A stretch of DNA of 64,000 bases, taken from NCBI GenBank assembly GCA_019155185.1, contig CM032804.1, forward strand, positions 15,347,822 to 15,411,821. Reading direction: 5' to 3'. Below are positions 8,163 to 21,900 of the stretch, piece by piece. Source of the DNA: Beaufortia kweichowensis (taxonomy: Eukaryota > Chordata > Actinopteri > Cypriniformes > Gastromyzontidae). The position numbers were made by a program, and so were the translations under genes. Position 1 is the first letter of the stretch. Every line of letters starts with the position of its first letter. Below the pieces are notes generated by a model that was not told the origin of the DNA, searched no databases, and was given only the letters and a program-made list of their open reading frames with translations.

Positions 8163-10217
8163 CTTCATGTTAATCAATCAGTTGTCTCATTGATTTTCAA
8201 ATGAAAGTGATGAAAAGACATTATCTGTTTTATTAATAAGAGATTTTGATCATTGGTTAAAACGTCGGTACCAGAGAAAATAAGAGTTTAATGTGGATTA
8301 TTACAGTCTCAGACGCAGTCAGCTGTACTGAATTGCATAGATCTCATGTCACCTGATCAATAAATAAACTATGAAAAGTTAATAGAAGATGATGAACTGT
8401 ATTATTAAATTAACAATATTTATTATATATGTGACATAATATAGATACTAAACAACAATATTTACAAAGATGTTCCAGTTAAATTAGGATAATGGGGGAA
8501 ATGTAACACTCAGTAGGACCACACCTGCAAAAAAGTCCCGCCTTCCAGTAAAATCAGCCAATCGTGTATCGTTAAAGACTGATGATTCTCTGGAGGAGCT
8601 GCTTTGTATGTACATGAAACAATTGAGCAAATTGAGATTAAGAAACAAAGTATATACAGTTAAGGTCAGGTTTAATTGTTGATCCGAAATATGGAGTTTT
8701 ATTGTGACCTGGTGTTTTTCATCATTCAAGTAATAGAGAATTGATCTTATATGAGTGAAATATCTGCCTGGAGATGGTGCAAATCTGTATAGATGGTGCA
8801 AACGTGTATAACTGAAATATCCTCCATGTGTGTTGCAGATTCTCCTTGAGCAGATTTAATGAACTGTGGAGATTTTTTTTCATCTGCAATGACACACAGG
8901 AAACACCTGCTGTTATAACACTAGTTAATTTAAGCTCTATGTAAATCGATTCTCTACCATCTGCTATTATCAGTTCAGTTGATATTCATCCAACCAGACA
9001 AGATAGGGAAGATCATTTAAACTTCATTTATATGTTGTCTTGGCATATCCATATCAAAGTTAGCAGGAAAATAGTATACAGAATGAACACAATTGAAAAA
9101 ATATATAATAAAAAGTTTGAAGTTACCAAAATAATCCATAGCTGATATGACTGGATTTTTCATTTATTTATTGTGATAATTCACAGTATTGTGGTATTGC
9201 AATAACATTTCATTTGAATCACTTTTACCGTCTTATTTTTATTTCCAAATGACTTTATTATGCTGTGATGCCCAAACTACACATGATGTGATCTGTTAAA
9301 ATATTCTCAAGGGACGGCTCTGTCCTCACGCTTTACAATCTGTTTTACACCTGCTGAGACCACATTTACCGTTATGTAAACCGTGAGATTTCTCGGTTCT
9401 CGCTCAGGATGGAGAGGAAGTTTCTTTGATTGTTCTTAAGGAGGACAAACAGCAATCAGAAATGATATACCAAACGCTGAAATAAATGAACAAATGTCCA
9501 GTGATATACAGGAGCCTCCTTTACATCTAAAAAATATTTATTAAAAATAAACAGTGTGTGCTCTGGGTTAAAAACAAATGAACACTTCATCACATCTCGT
9601 ATACCACACAGAATAGTTTTGTCATAATTTCAAGTGAGCCTTATAGTATTAAAGGTAGGAACCTGCAAATCTACACAAAACCTCTTAACTGCTCCAGAGC
9701 ATTTAACAATCTATGACCATTTTCATGTTGACTTTGGGAAAAGGGTCGCAATACTAAGAGGAATGGTAAGATACCCACATACTCGTATACAAAATGTATA
9801 ATGCACTGTAAATTGCTTTGAATAAAAGTGTCTGGCAAATGCATAAATGTAACTGTAAATAAATGTTACTGTCTACTTAGGCTTCCCATGCTTTTGGGAA
9901 AAGAAGCCAGGGTTAGTAAGCAATATCAATATCAAGTTTTATTTTGACATGCATGCTGTACAATTTATATACTACAAATGTTTAAGTTTCATGGCTTTTT
10001 TAAGGCATGCGTTGCCCTTTTGTATTAGTGATCGAAATATATTTATCTGTTTTTACAAACTGTTGTGATAATCATCAAACATCAAGTCAAAAATGCTGTC
10101 GCTAGTTAGATAACCCCTCAATTATTAGTCCATATCCAGCTGTTTTGACAGAAGCCCTATATGATAGAAATGCACAGCGAGTTCTGCTCTGAAAAGGAGA
10201 CGTGTCCATCATGAACT
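8163..10217. other. Intergenic DNA, no gene recognised
   Basis: AT-rich sequence between the light-chain constant exon and the 3' end of gsg1l2. No coding exon was recognised on either strand. A SINE-like tail (AAGTGTCTGGCAAATGCATA) lies near 9,825-9,845. Part of it should be the 3' UTR of gsg1l2. Confidence 0.6.
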
Positions 10218-13200
10218 TCACAGGTAATATTCTCCTCCCTGATCGTGGCTGATGTAAGACGTTTCGATGCCGTTAACAGAGAAGACAGTGTGTTGGTCTG
10301 CTGGCTCTTGCAATGAAGTGATGTACCACAAATCTTCTGGCACCTCCAGCTCCAGGATCTTCTGCTTGATGCGCAGTTTCTTCTCGATGCTTCGCCGCTT
10401 GAATTTAAACTCAATGATGGTTTTGGTGTATCCGTTTAAGGCCGTGACCGCCCGAGCCCATGCAGGTTTAACGAGCCCCATGCCAAACTGAAAGAAAGAA
10501 CAGAGCAAGCTACATCGAATCTATCGAACCCATGACCTTTAAAAGCTAATGCAATGTTCTGTTATTGAGAAAAAAAAACATTTATTATGAATTCTTACAA
10601 AAGTATAAATATCTAGCTTCCCAGTTAATATGTTTTTTAATTTAAAATGCAGTTCATATACAAGTCTGCTTAAAGGGATAGTTCACCCAAAAATGAAAAT
10701 TATTTTATTCACATTTACATTTAGGCATTTAGCTGACGCTTTTATCCAAAGCGACTTACAAACATTAGGAGACAAATGTTTCTTTTGGTCTTAAGATTTC
10801 TTTTTATTTTAAATGTAATTTATTTATTCATTCTTATGTCATTTCAAACCTGTATGACTTTCTTTCAAAATATTTTGAAGAATATTGCTAATCAGACAAC
10901 ACTGATCCCCATTTTCTTCCCTTGTATGAACACAAAACCACTGAGACATTTCTCAAACTATCTTCTTTTGTGTTACACCAAAGAAAGAGACATATACAGG
11001 TTTTTGAACGACCAGAAATAAATGATTTTTATTTGGGGGTTTGAATTCTGCTCACAAATTTTGGTGAAATGTGTCACTTTTGAGACTTACAAATAGGACC
11101 AGCTGTAGTCCCATGTCTTAGGTCTCCAGTCTTCTGGACCCATGCTGACAGCCAGCTGGAAAGCTGTGGTGAACATCATATGGGCAACCATTCCCAGAAG
11201 ACCTACATCACAGAAACATGTTGTGATTATTCTATTTATCCACAAGGTGGCAGTATGACTTTTGCATATTGACTAAACTGGATAAATAAACCTATTTGAA
11301 ATTCATCTTAATACGAATAATTGCAGTACACAGGCTAATTTTACTAATCTTTAGTCAATTTCATATGCAGGGACACACTAAGGATACAAGAAATCAGTAC
11401 AAGACATTCTTTCTATTTACTCAAAGCAACCTACAGTTCATTTTGCCTTATATCAGTATTTAAATCCCACAGACTTGCACGACCAGAACAACTACTAAGG
11501 AAACTAAGGAACTAAGGAAAGTACAAGAATAAAACAAAACAAGTTGCACTTTATTTTGATAATCCACTTTGGACATTCTACTAACTGTAGCTCTTATTAG
11601 ATTATTAGTAGAGTGTCAGGTTCGGGTTGGTATAGGGTTAGGTATACCCCTAACCCATCAACTACATGTCAAAATAAATTAACATGCAGTTGAAAAGTTA
11701 CTTATAGTCAGTACAATGGTGGACCTTCAAAATAAAATAAAGTGTCAACAGATATTATGCAGACAGTTCACTAATACTAATGACTGGTGGATGACAAGAA
11801 GTTGTTACCCAAAACCTTTGCCATCCTTCAGCTCATTGTATTCTCAACCAAAATCTTAAAACGTGTGAATGTGCCAAAGTAACAGCATAATACTGAACTT
11901 CAGTGAAGATTTTAAGGATATTTCATATTTAAACATACAATAAAGTGATAAGAGTTGAATATAAGAGTCCTCCATGGAGAATGCATTTAACCTGGAAACT
12001 ATTTAAACATCAAATAGAAAATATATTTAAATCTATTAAAACACATACTCTTTTTGTTTTTTGTTTAGCATCTACTAGCAGGTGCTGATGTGCATGGAGT
12101 CTGTGTGTGAGCATTCCTGCAATCGTCAGGATTAGTGAAATTATATGGGGGAGGGAGGATGGTCTCTTCTGGTCATGTCACGTACCAAAACCACTGCCCC
12201 GCACCAATCCGATTACAACACAAACCAACAAATCCCCACGCTGTTGGGATAGATCCCACATTCAGATCGGAGCAGAGAGGCTGTGTCGTGTTCAGATCCA
12301 CATCCCTGTATCTAATAACTACTGTACAAATGTAACCGTCACACAAACCTTTCATATAACACACAAACATACACAGCATGAGTCGTTTTTAAAGCACTGC
12401 AATCAAATGAGGATGACTAACAGCAAATCTTTAGATGATGTAGTACAACGCTGGTGTTATAATATTTTCTAACATTACTGATTTCTGGCTCTTTGGCATC
12501 TCTGACCCATCCTTGCTCAATATGGAGCAGTTGGATTTGTGGTATATAATCTCATCTCTGTTTCTCACTGGCTGGAGTAGAGCAAGCAGGATTTTCTGTT
12601 TTGGCAAATGAGCGTTCAGAAGGGACGTCTGAAGATGTGTACAGTAAGAATTAAGAAATATCCTCTTATCAAGCCGGTCTGAGAAATGGACGTGGTAAAC
12701 TCAATGTAGATAGATGCATTTTAATTTGATTTTGTTTTTAGTGCTTAGAAGAAGCTGTGATGAATAGAAATTGGTTTGTTGCTTCTTTATGAATTAAAAA
12801 CATAACACCTTTTTTCTAAGAAATTATACTTATTCATTTTCAGCATAGGTCTGCAAGCGTGGCCACCCATCTTCCACTGACTAACGTTACCTGAGAGAGC
12901 AGTGCAGACAGCTGCAAAGGCATTCAGCTTGAGTCTGTTGATCAGGTTAAAACATGGACACATCTCTATCACCATAAGAGCGCCACCTGTGAACAACAGA
13001 GTAATGTACAGACACTCGGCCACAATACACAGCCACAGCACCCCTGACAAACACACACACACACAAAGAGAAAGAGCATCAGTAAAACTGAAATATTGTT
13101 TAGAACCTCAAACATATCTGTACACTGTGTGAGATTGTTCCTTTTGTCAGTATCTGAAATGTCTTAAATAAAAACCTGAAACTATGAAACTATGTTAAAA

Positions 13201-14783
13201 TTATTAAGGGATGTAAAAGAAGCTATAAATTGCCAACAACAGTCAAGCTTAATGAATATTGGTAATGTTTTTGTATGTATGAAAATGTAAGAATTTACTT
13301 TAAAACCTTTTAACCTTTTTTTACATTTACATTTCTTTCACATTGCATTCCATAACAACTGCACTGGAATGCTCCTGTTAGTTGGGTTCTGGTCCTCTAA
13401 TCTAAATAAACAAGCAGCGTCTACATGTTTGTTTCACATTTGATTTTGCATATAAAATGTGTTTTTTTGTAAAGAGATTAAAAAAGTCTAAAGTCAAAAA
13501 CTAATTCTGAGATAATGAGCATCAAAATATGATTCCACCTACAAAAATCACTATGATTTCAATCTTTGGCATGTCATTACTCAATCAGTATTAAAGATAT
13601 CAAGGTTATATTTTCACAGAATGTTCTTTACATTATAGGATGGTTTTAAGTCAAAAATAGTAAATCACAACTTTAACTGGGTTTTTACAGGCAGGGTTAC
13701 AAATTATTAATTGTTATTACAATTATTCAAGTATTTAATAAATTGTATTTTTGGAGAGAGTTTTGGGAATGGCACTATGATTTTAGTGTACTTGGCTGAG
13801 ATGCAGTGCAGGCTGCTTGATGGTTGGATGTGCCATGTTTCATGTCAAATTTTGTAATAAATGCACAAGTGACATATAACATTGCATTAATGTTCCTGTG
13901 TTGCATGTCCAACTGCATACACCTAGGAAATGAATGTGAATTTGTTTTTGTGAACAAAACATTTCTGTGATGAATAATAACATTTTTGTTACATTGTGAA
14001 CATTGTTTTGTTTTAGCGTTGCATCTTTTCTTCAGTAATATGAGCTCATTGGAAAAGGCTGAATACTATACTGTATGCATGTTATCATTATTCATTGTTT
14101 ATATATGTACTTACCCACCTATTTCATGGTCAGGCGCGATCTCTAAAAAACTCCTACAGTTAAATCCTATAAACAGAGAAAGTTCTAGTAAAACATCTGA
14201 TTGAAAATTAATTTTTCCAATTATATCTTAAATCCAAGTCAAATTTTCCATTAAAATTAAGACAGAAAAAGTATGTTTTTGATGTAAAAAACTTTTCTTT
14301 TGTAATACATAACAACATAACACCAATATTTTCCCTTGCAATAGTCCACACCAGACCTGTAAAAACAAAACCTCTACCACTGGACACTCAAAAGACATTT
14401 CAAATGACCAAAAAATTAAAACACGTTGTAATTTATCTGACGAATGGCCTCTAAAAGCATCGGAAAGCTGATGGCATCCTACCCAGTAAATCGACCGTCT
14501 GCTCGCAGGAGAACCAGATGCCCGTGTGAAACTTCCTCATGAGGAACTTCTCCTCTCCGGTCTCATAGATGTACTGCACCAGCCGCGTGTCGTTGATGTT
14601 GGAGCTGTTGAACCTGATGCAGTACGTCTGTTTGACTGTCACCAGCCCCGAGCAGAAAGGCTTCACCACCTTCCTCGTCCCCTCACACCAATAGCTGGTG
14701 GTTACAGCTGACACAGCCATCGCAAATGCCGCGTAGTTAAAAGTAAGAGCCAGGGATGCTCTGTGAGCACGCCGTATACCCAT
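10218..14783 (-). CDS. gsg1l2: GSG1-family four-pass membrane protein (GSG1-like 2), frameshifted last exon
   Basis: Exons on the minus strand: 14783-14483, 13043-12891, 11202-11091, 10487-10218, all with GT/AG sites and phases 1, 1, 2. Exon 1 starts MGIRRAHRASL and has membrane span 1 and a Cys-rich outer loop. Exon 2 has GVLWLCIVAE and LKLNAFAAV; exon 3 has GLLGMVAHMM and GPEDWRPKTWDYSW. Exon 4 begins in frame as FLAWGS, as in human GSG1L. The conserved continuation VTALNGYTKTIIEF then appears in a different frame: only 23 bases separate the two blocks where 24 are expected. A one-base loss near 10,467-10,473 would cause a stop soon after. This is either real inactivation or a sequence error. 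The family is claudin-like; GSG1L is an AMPA-receptor auxiliary subunit, but the role of this paralogue is not established. The name rests on homology plus linkage to rcvrn and gas7. Confidence 0.85.
10670..11015. mobile_element. Degraded AAAGGGATAGTTCACCC-type element with nested repeat
   Basis: The left terminus reads TTAAAGGGATAGTTCACCCA, a common teleost DNA-transposon end that also bounds the complete element at 17,118. The interior keeps a degenerate 'TCAAACCTGTATGACTTTCT' block. At about 10,712-10,765 it is interrupted by a SINE-like piece, TTTATCCAAAGCGACTTACA. The right end is decayed, so the boundary is approximate. Lies in gsg1l2 intron 3. Confidence 0.6.
11544..11750. mobile_element. 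MITE with CACTTTATTTTGA ends
   Basis: The left end GCACTTTATTTTGATAATCC and the reverse complement of the right end (GACACTTTATTTTATTTTGA) form imperfect inverted repeats of about 45 bases. Both continue through versions of ACTAACTGTA / ACTGACTATAAG. The interior contains GGGTTAGG-like sequence. Lies in gsg1l2 intron 2. Confidence 0.65.
13460..13702 (+). mobile_element. MITE, TGTGACCCAG family, copy B (degraded ends)
   Basis: The interior TCTGAGATAATGAGCATCAA and the later CACAGAATGTTCTTTACATT match copies C and D. The right terminus is decayed to TACAGGCAGGGTTACA. Boundaries are approximate. Lies in gsg1l2 intron 1. Confidence 0.6.
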
Positions 14784-17117
14784 AGCGCTCCAGGATGCGC
14801 AAGGAGACGACTAACCCCAGCTTCAGGTAAGCGACGATTGGGTTCCTTGCTTCAGACATCCAAACTTTTTGTGTTTCGTTCAGTTTTCAGGTGTATGGGG
14901 TATTATAGATGTGTGCGTGTATATCCCATCTGTTGTTTCTGCTCCCTGGAAGTGCTGTGCTTTGATTTGATTGACGGATGACAGCTGCTCTGCTCATGTC
15001 TGCCTTTAATGCCATCAATCTCTTGATGTTTCGCTCTAACTCATCCCTCCCTCTCAAACACTTCCCTTCCCCCTCAACTTTGTCCGACTGTTATCATTTC
15101 AAAGGGCAAATTACACGCAAGACCTTGGTATTGTTGGTCCCGTAGCTTATTTCTACAAGCGCATAGCAATAAAATAGATTATCAGTCAGATTATTCTTCA
15201 ATCCGATGCAGGGTACTCTGCAAACATGTAAACTTACCCCCATTTTCATCGTAACTTATTCTATTATTTTATTCTATTCTAACTTATTATATTCTAACAG
15301 AAATGAATTGCCAAAGTTTATTAAAAATGGCTTTGAACAGCTATGTGTGTTGCTGTGTGTGCGTGCGCGGGCGCGTGTGCGCGTGCAAAGCGCATCCTGA
15401 TTCCTGTATGATTTGACAGCTGGTTGATTGATGTGCGATACTGCATACAAATATAAACAAATATCTGTTCAGTATGTTTGAAAGCTGAACGGATTTAAAT
15501 GTTAAAAGGCTGAATAGCCGAAAACAGTCCCTGAAATATACACATAAGAATGTTACAACAAAATACTTTCTTATTCATTTTAAATGATTTTGCAGGATTA
15601 TTTTGCAGTGGGGCTTAAGTACCACATTTATCAACATTAACCAGTAATCACTGGAAAATCCTGCAGGTAAAAACTATTTCGGATAGATATAACAGGTGAA
15701 AGACAGACCGGAAAAGGACACATCACAAAAAAACCAAATGCCTCAGGTAATAACAGGAAATCCCAGGACTGGATTAAAGCTCATTATATCAGAGAGCGAA
15801 AGATGTTTATATAACACATGGAATTCTGAGATATATCTCTTTCTAGGTTATTGCATTCAGTGTGCCATTTATTTTTTTACACTGCTGTATTTTATTGCCA
15901 ATGTCAAAATTTTCTCTCAAGCAAAAAAGCCCAACACAAAAGGCAGTCACAGGTAAATTCTGACAGGGTTATGGAGTGCAAAGAAAAAAGCTAATAACCC
16001 CTTCATCTTTAAAAACTGTGATAAAGACATAAAAACAAACTTGACTGCATTAAATTCAGGGTCCCTTACAGCAAAATCAATAGGATTTGTTTAAATATAT
16101 TTGTGCAATATATTATTGGCTGCCAATAAATAATCTATAATCTATGGTAACGATTAGGTATGTAATCCACAGGCAAGATGCAGATAACAATTTATATCAC
16201 TTTACTAAAATACTAGCTAATAATCAGGAGAACTGTAGTGGCAAAACTATGGTAACTAATGAACTGGGCGATAGGAAACAAAAGAAACCAAAAACATAAA
16301 GATACAAGCACAGCAACTGTTTTGTGATGACTCATTTTTGTTTTCTCCATACAGTACGCTCCACTCGTGCATGCAGGGTTTATATTATCAGAATTAATCT
16401 GTGCGTGAGGTTAAATGTTGCAGAGATTTAAATCACAGGACTCCACTGCCCACTTGATTGAGACCGGGAAAAGGGGACGCTAAACCACAATACTGCTTTA
16501 TGTAATCCTTACCTGCATAGCCTCCAATGCCAAACTGAATTGCTTTGGTGTTATAACTTCTATACTGCACAGCAGTGTTTCTTAATCCACAGCCCTGCTG
16601 CACATTTATTAATGGAACATACCCGACTGGCTGTGTGAGATAATGGAGACATACTGTATAAAATATACATTTTGTGACTCTGATATAATGAAACAATAGC
16701 TGTGCAGCTCATTCACCAACACTCTCACATGCTTTATTATCATTTCAGTTTTTTGCTATATTTATAATGTTTATAGCCACATGTATATATAGTACATGTA
16801 ATTTATTTGCATCATAAAATACGTGCAAAAATGTAAATAAATATTTAAATGATAAAGTACAATTGCAATGATAAATTATTCAACAAAATAGTAAAAAATC
16901 TATATTTATTTATCACACTAATTTGCTCATCCTGTAAATAGTTCTGAAAATGTATCCTCTGGTACATTTAATACAATAAATAACAATGAATGACCATCAA
17001 AGGACAAACATTTACAGAACAGTGTAGTTAGTGTAGTGGAGGGTGTCACTGGATGGTCATAAATGCTGTGGATTTATTTAAAGGCACTTATTGGATGGGG
17101 TGATAAAACCTCCAATC
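14784..17117. other. Intergenic DNA between gsg1l2 and rcvrn (divergent promoters expected)
   Basis: gsg1l2 reads left and recoverin reads right, so this gap holds both 5' ends. No further coding exon was recognised. A short alternating purine-pyrimidine tract (GTGCGTGCGC and GGGCGCGTGTGCGCGTGC) lies at about 15,356-15,386. No promoter motif is convincing by eye. Confidence 0.55.
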
Positions 17118-17385
17118 TTAAAGGGATAGTTCACCCAAACATCAAATCAATCATTTATTCACTTTTATGCAATATAAAATCTGTATATGACTTGTTGTTC
17201 TGTGGATATTTGATAATTTGATAAATTGAGGTTTTGTGTTCATTCAATGATAGTCAATGGGGGTTAATGTTGAAAAATATATTCTTTTGTGTTCTGCAGA
17301 AGAAAGTAATTCATTCAAGTTTGGAATGACATAAGGGTTAATACATGATGAAAGAATTTTCATTTTTTGGTGAACTATCCCTTTA
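17118..17385. mobile_element. Complete MITE with TTAAAGGGATAGTTCACC ends
   Basis: The left end TTAAAGGGATAGTTCACCCA at 17118 is mirrored by GGTGAACTATCCCTTTA ending at 17385. The interior has GAATGACATAAGGGTTAATA, typical of this abundant cyprinid element. Non-coding. It sits 0.6 kb upstream of the recoverin start codon. Confidence 0.8.
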
Positions 17386-18002
17386 TGCTGCCTTTCATTG
17401 TTACACAGGTAAAACAATAAAAAGATTAAAAAACAGTGATTGATGAATGGAAACAGGGAGAGTGATTATATCAAACTGCCACAAAGAGAGCAAATAAAAC
17501 ACATAAAATAAATCATAAATAAGGCGATTTAGAAAAATACAGTAACACAGTGTCAAGTTTTAATTATCTAGTCCAATTACTGTAACAGCAGATGGTCGTG
17601 TAAGCTGGGGGTTGTTATTGGAAATGAATCCCTGTATAGAGTTCACCTGACCCACCTGAAGAGACCTGCTGTTTTACGACACAGGTCAACGGCAAAGAGC
17701 AGTGTTTTGTATACAATCCAGCTACTGTAAGACCTCAGTGTAAGGTGCCAATCAACATAATGCAGCACTCACCAGAAGAGGTGTGACGTAACAAACTAAT
17801 CTTTCAAAGCCTGTTGGATTTAAATAGAAATATACATAATCTCATTCAGCACTTAGAGGAGCTGTCAGGGGGAGCCGAGCCCAAAGAGGGGCAATCCGAC
17901 CGAGACAACGCAGCGGTCAGCACCACAATACTTCTCAGAGAAGGAAACGGCGAGAGAGTGAGAGTCAGAGGAGGACGGGTTAACCGCAAACGATTGTGGA
18001 AT

Positions 18003-18972
18003 ATGGGAAACACCAAGAGCGGTGCTTTATCCAAACAGATTCTGGATGATCTGAAGATGCACACCAAATACACAGAGGAGGAACTGTGCACGTGGTACGC
18101 CAGCTTCCTCAAAGAGTGCCCTTCTGGACGCATCACCAAGGAGCAGTTTGAGGGCATCTACGCGAGCTTCTTCCCTGACGCCGACCCCACCGCCTATGCC
18201 CGGCATGTCTTCCGAAGCTTTGACACGAACGCCGATGGTACGCTTGATTTTAAAGAGTACATCGTTGCGCTGCATCTCACCTCTTCAGGCAAGACCATGC
18301 GCAAACTCGAGTGGGCTTTCGCTTTGTATGACGTAGACGGCAACGGAACCATCAGTAAAAATGAGGTGGAGGAGATCGTACGGGTGTGTATCAGTGATCT
18401 TTTGCTGTTGAATATAGAAAATAAACTAGACTGACGACCAGCATTTGTTTTTTTTCGTGTGACTACAGTGCTTGTCATACATAGTTTCATGCTGTATTAT
18501 TTCCCAGTATCATTTACCAGTTGTGAGCAGATGGCTAAGGAAGCTCAGGATAGATTAAACCATGTGACCCTCACTTAGACATATCTTGATCGTTGTATAT
18601 TGATCGTCAATAATACGTTGTTTCAAAATGATTTAATGGTTATTATTCTGCCTATGCAGTCAATATTCAACATGATTCCTGCTGAAGACCAGAAAAATCT
18701 TCCGGAAGATGAGAACACCCCAGATAAGCGAGCCGGCAAAATCTGGACCTTTTTCGGCAAGAGTGATGATGGTAACAGTTGCTCGCATGATTTGTTATTG
18801 CTGTAAAATCTTATCATGGTCACAATCTTCACAATGACCCTTTGCTTTCACAGACAAGATCGGAGAGCGTGAGTTTATTCAGGGTGTCACGGAAAACAAA
18901 GATATCTTAAGGTTGATACAGTTTGATGAACCAAAGAAGATTCAAGAAAAACTCAAGGAGAAGAAGCACTAA
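18003..18972 (+). CDS. rcvrn: Recoverin (photoreceptor neuronal calcium sensor)
   Basis: Three exons: 18003-18383, 18660-18771, 18854-18972, total 203 codons plus TAA (human recoverin is 200 aa). It is a myristoylated calcium sensor of rods and cones that inhibits rhodopsin kinase at high calcium. The start is placed at MGNTKSGALSK because N-myristoylation needs Gly2. The frame is open upstream to 17,814 but that part has no family resemblance and is 5' UTR. EF1 is inactive (Cys-Pro, KECPSG). EF2 (DTNADGTLDFKE) and EF3 (DVDGNGTISKNE) have full calcium ligands. EF4 (SDDDKIGEREF) is degenerate, as in the family. The tail ends KEKKH. Exon 1 ends at VEEIVR before donor GTGTGT; exon 2 starts SIFNMIPAED. 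Convergent with gas7. Confidence 0.95.
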
Positions 18973-21900
18973 TTGCCGCGGTGAACCACATAAACATGGC
19001 TGTTCTTATAGACTTCTGCCCTCAACCACCACTTACTGAAATATTACCTGAAGAGAACCTGATTGAAGGCTTTCAATGAGAGCAATTAGGCTCATGTCAC
19101 CAGTCCTACTCCAGAATACTCAATCCTCTTAGGATCTGAAGGTCGGGTAAGACAAATCCTCAGGGTCCAGTGGCTCTCCTCCTTTAGATCCCTTCAGGGT
19201 TAAAGTGGTTTAAGCTTTCAACATTCATTCATCAGACATTGGAACGATCTGTTTAGCAGGTGACTGGGTGAATTTTGTAAAATGAATTTCTTGTACTGTG
19301 TTTTTTTAGGAACTTTTATGTGAACAGCCAAGAAATAATGTATTGTAACTTTTATACATCGATGTAATCACAAACCAGGTATGGCCCGTCCATACCAAGA
19401 ACAATAACTATAACTAAAGACATGTTTAATAATCCATCTTAATTTAAAGGACTCAAGTTTCTGCCCTTTTCAATCATGTACAGATTGTGTTTTATGAATA
19501 ACAAAGATTTGTTGTGTTTCGAACGACAACGGTGTGTATATCAATCACATATTCTATTCATGTACCCGTGTAATAATTTAGCAGCTTGATGTGTTAGATT
19601 AGCACAAATGCATGTTGTACATGTTTACAATTCTCTTATTGATAATAGTATTGGGGATTGTTTATTGTCAAGCAGACAATTGAATTTATCTTTGCAAATA
19701 TTATGTTCAATCAGTTCCTGTTACTTTTTGTATGTCATTGTCACAACAACAAAATGGGGATATTAAGCTTTAATTAATTGATCGAGTTCCGTGTGAGATT
19801 AGAATCACGAGACTCCAAACAAGTTTAGACTTACTAAACTCGAATAGCCTACTAGAAATGGCTCCAACCCCAAGCGTATCTTTATCATGTTGACACTGCT
19901 TAGAGCCAAAGCATTAAGGACAAGCTCGAAACACAGGAGCTTACCTCCCTCTGTTCTTAAAGCCGTCTTTGGCTCAGGTTAATGCATGGCCTGCTTTCAG
20001 CACTGGGATACTGAGCTTAAAAACAATGGCCGGAGCTCTGCGACAATATGGACGAAAAGGTTAAGCGTCACTTTATGCAGACACCCACCATGAGTCCAGC
20101 AAGCATCTGTCTTCATTAAGAGCCATTCAAAGGTTCTGACCTAATAAAACTTTACAGTTCATTTAATTATATTTCACCTGCGTTTGACTTATCCTGCTTT
20201 TCACGACAGTTACGGCTGTCAATGAGATGAATGCAAATATTAACAAACAGCTTTTCTAAACAAAAAAATGGATAAACTATTTAATAAACATAAAATAATA
20301 AACAATTAGAGATTTCTTTATTAATATTATTGACAATTTCCTGGGCATATACAACATAGACATCAAACAGCCTCTTCAGAAACATGTTGATAAATGAATA
20401 TTATCAATGAACACTATTAAGTTGAGAGCAAATAAATCAACATATACAATTTTATATTTAGATAAAGATCTATACGATAAACACAGACATTCAACTGAAC
20501 AATTCTTTTGAAATACACAGAATGCACACCATCGACATCAATTTTCAACACAATTTTTGCAACATGTAGTTCTAGCTTGGGCAATGCAGAACAGTAAAAC
20601 GTACATGCTAAAATGAGCAGATATAAATTCAATAACTCGAACGCATAACGTTTAAGAAAAAATTGGATTTTAAGGTGTTGGATTTTAACTTTGAATCCAA
20701 ACCTCTACCTTTCAGACATCGACTGATACCTTTCGATTGATAATAAAAAGTAAACACAAATCACAGAGTCATTTTAATAATAGCACAAATAATTTGTTTC
20801 CTAAGGTGTGCTGAGAGCTATCTGTGCTGTCTTTCTCAAATAAGTGTTTCAATATTTCAGTATAATGTATAACGTTGTATATCTGCCAGTAGCTGTATCG
20901 TTTGAACATCAGCTGCCTGTGACACTGTGCTAACCATCAGGAAAGAAGTGTATTTATCTCTTAATATGCATTAGAAATGTAATTAAAACACTGATAGAGA
21001 CTACGGAACAATGAGATGTGCTTGACAACAGTTACAGACAAAAAACCCACACACATATTTACAACTATTTATAACACTTAGATTGTGAACATTCCAAGGC
21101 ATATTTACCTTTAGGCACTAAAAGGTGTAAATTGTAACAACACATAACTGAAATGTGATCCAGTTTTGATTGACACCTGGATTCTACAGCAGAAGCATAT
21201 AATTTCACCTTTAAGGAACAGTTTAATCCAGTTTTTTAATGCAATTTATAGATGAAATTGAAATGCCAAGGGATTAAACCTGACTGCATAAGGGGATTTC
21301 TTGGCTTTAGCTTGGAAAAATGATATGACTTTGCTAATGAGTCCTGGGTTGTTGAACGACTCTTGAACACAATCATTGGACTAACCAGTACCACTCAAAT
21401 AACACATTCACTTTTCCATTAACCATACAGAACTAGTCCTACATTTAGATAAAACATGCTTTTCTGTAAAATAAATCTGTAAAAATATGAAAATATATCA
21501 ATTCCATCCTTGTAATGCATTCTGCAGACCTCACTCAGGAAGGTTGTAAATTTGCCAGCAGTTTATATGTGGCATGAAAATAGCATTCAAATCTTTCCAT
21601 TGCATTTCTTGTTGCAAAAATGTTATCTAAGTACAATACAGATTTAACAATATAACATTTACTGACACTATGACTTTTTTCTTTGATGCTGGTTATTTCC
21701 AGATTCGTTTTTCAAAACTAGTTAACTAGTTCCTGGAGAAATAAACATGCACCCTGTGCCTTCTGTTTATCATGCGCTCGTATAATTTATGTCTCCAAAC
21801 GTTCTCCAAACGTTGGTTTGGACACCTATAAATATCTGCAGCTAGCTGTTGAGTTTAGCTGTGAGTGCACAATATCACTTTAACACCAAAAAAACGAAAA

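Noticed and set aside
8484..8801. 105-codon minus-strand frame after the constant exon
   Set aside because: No homology, AT-rich, no splice or promoter context.
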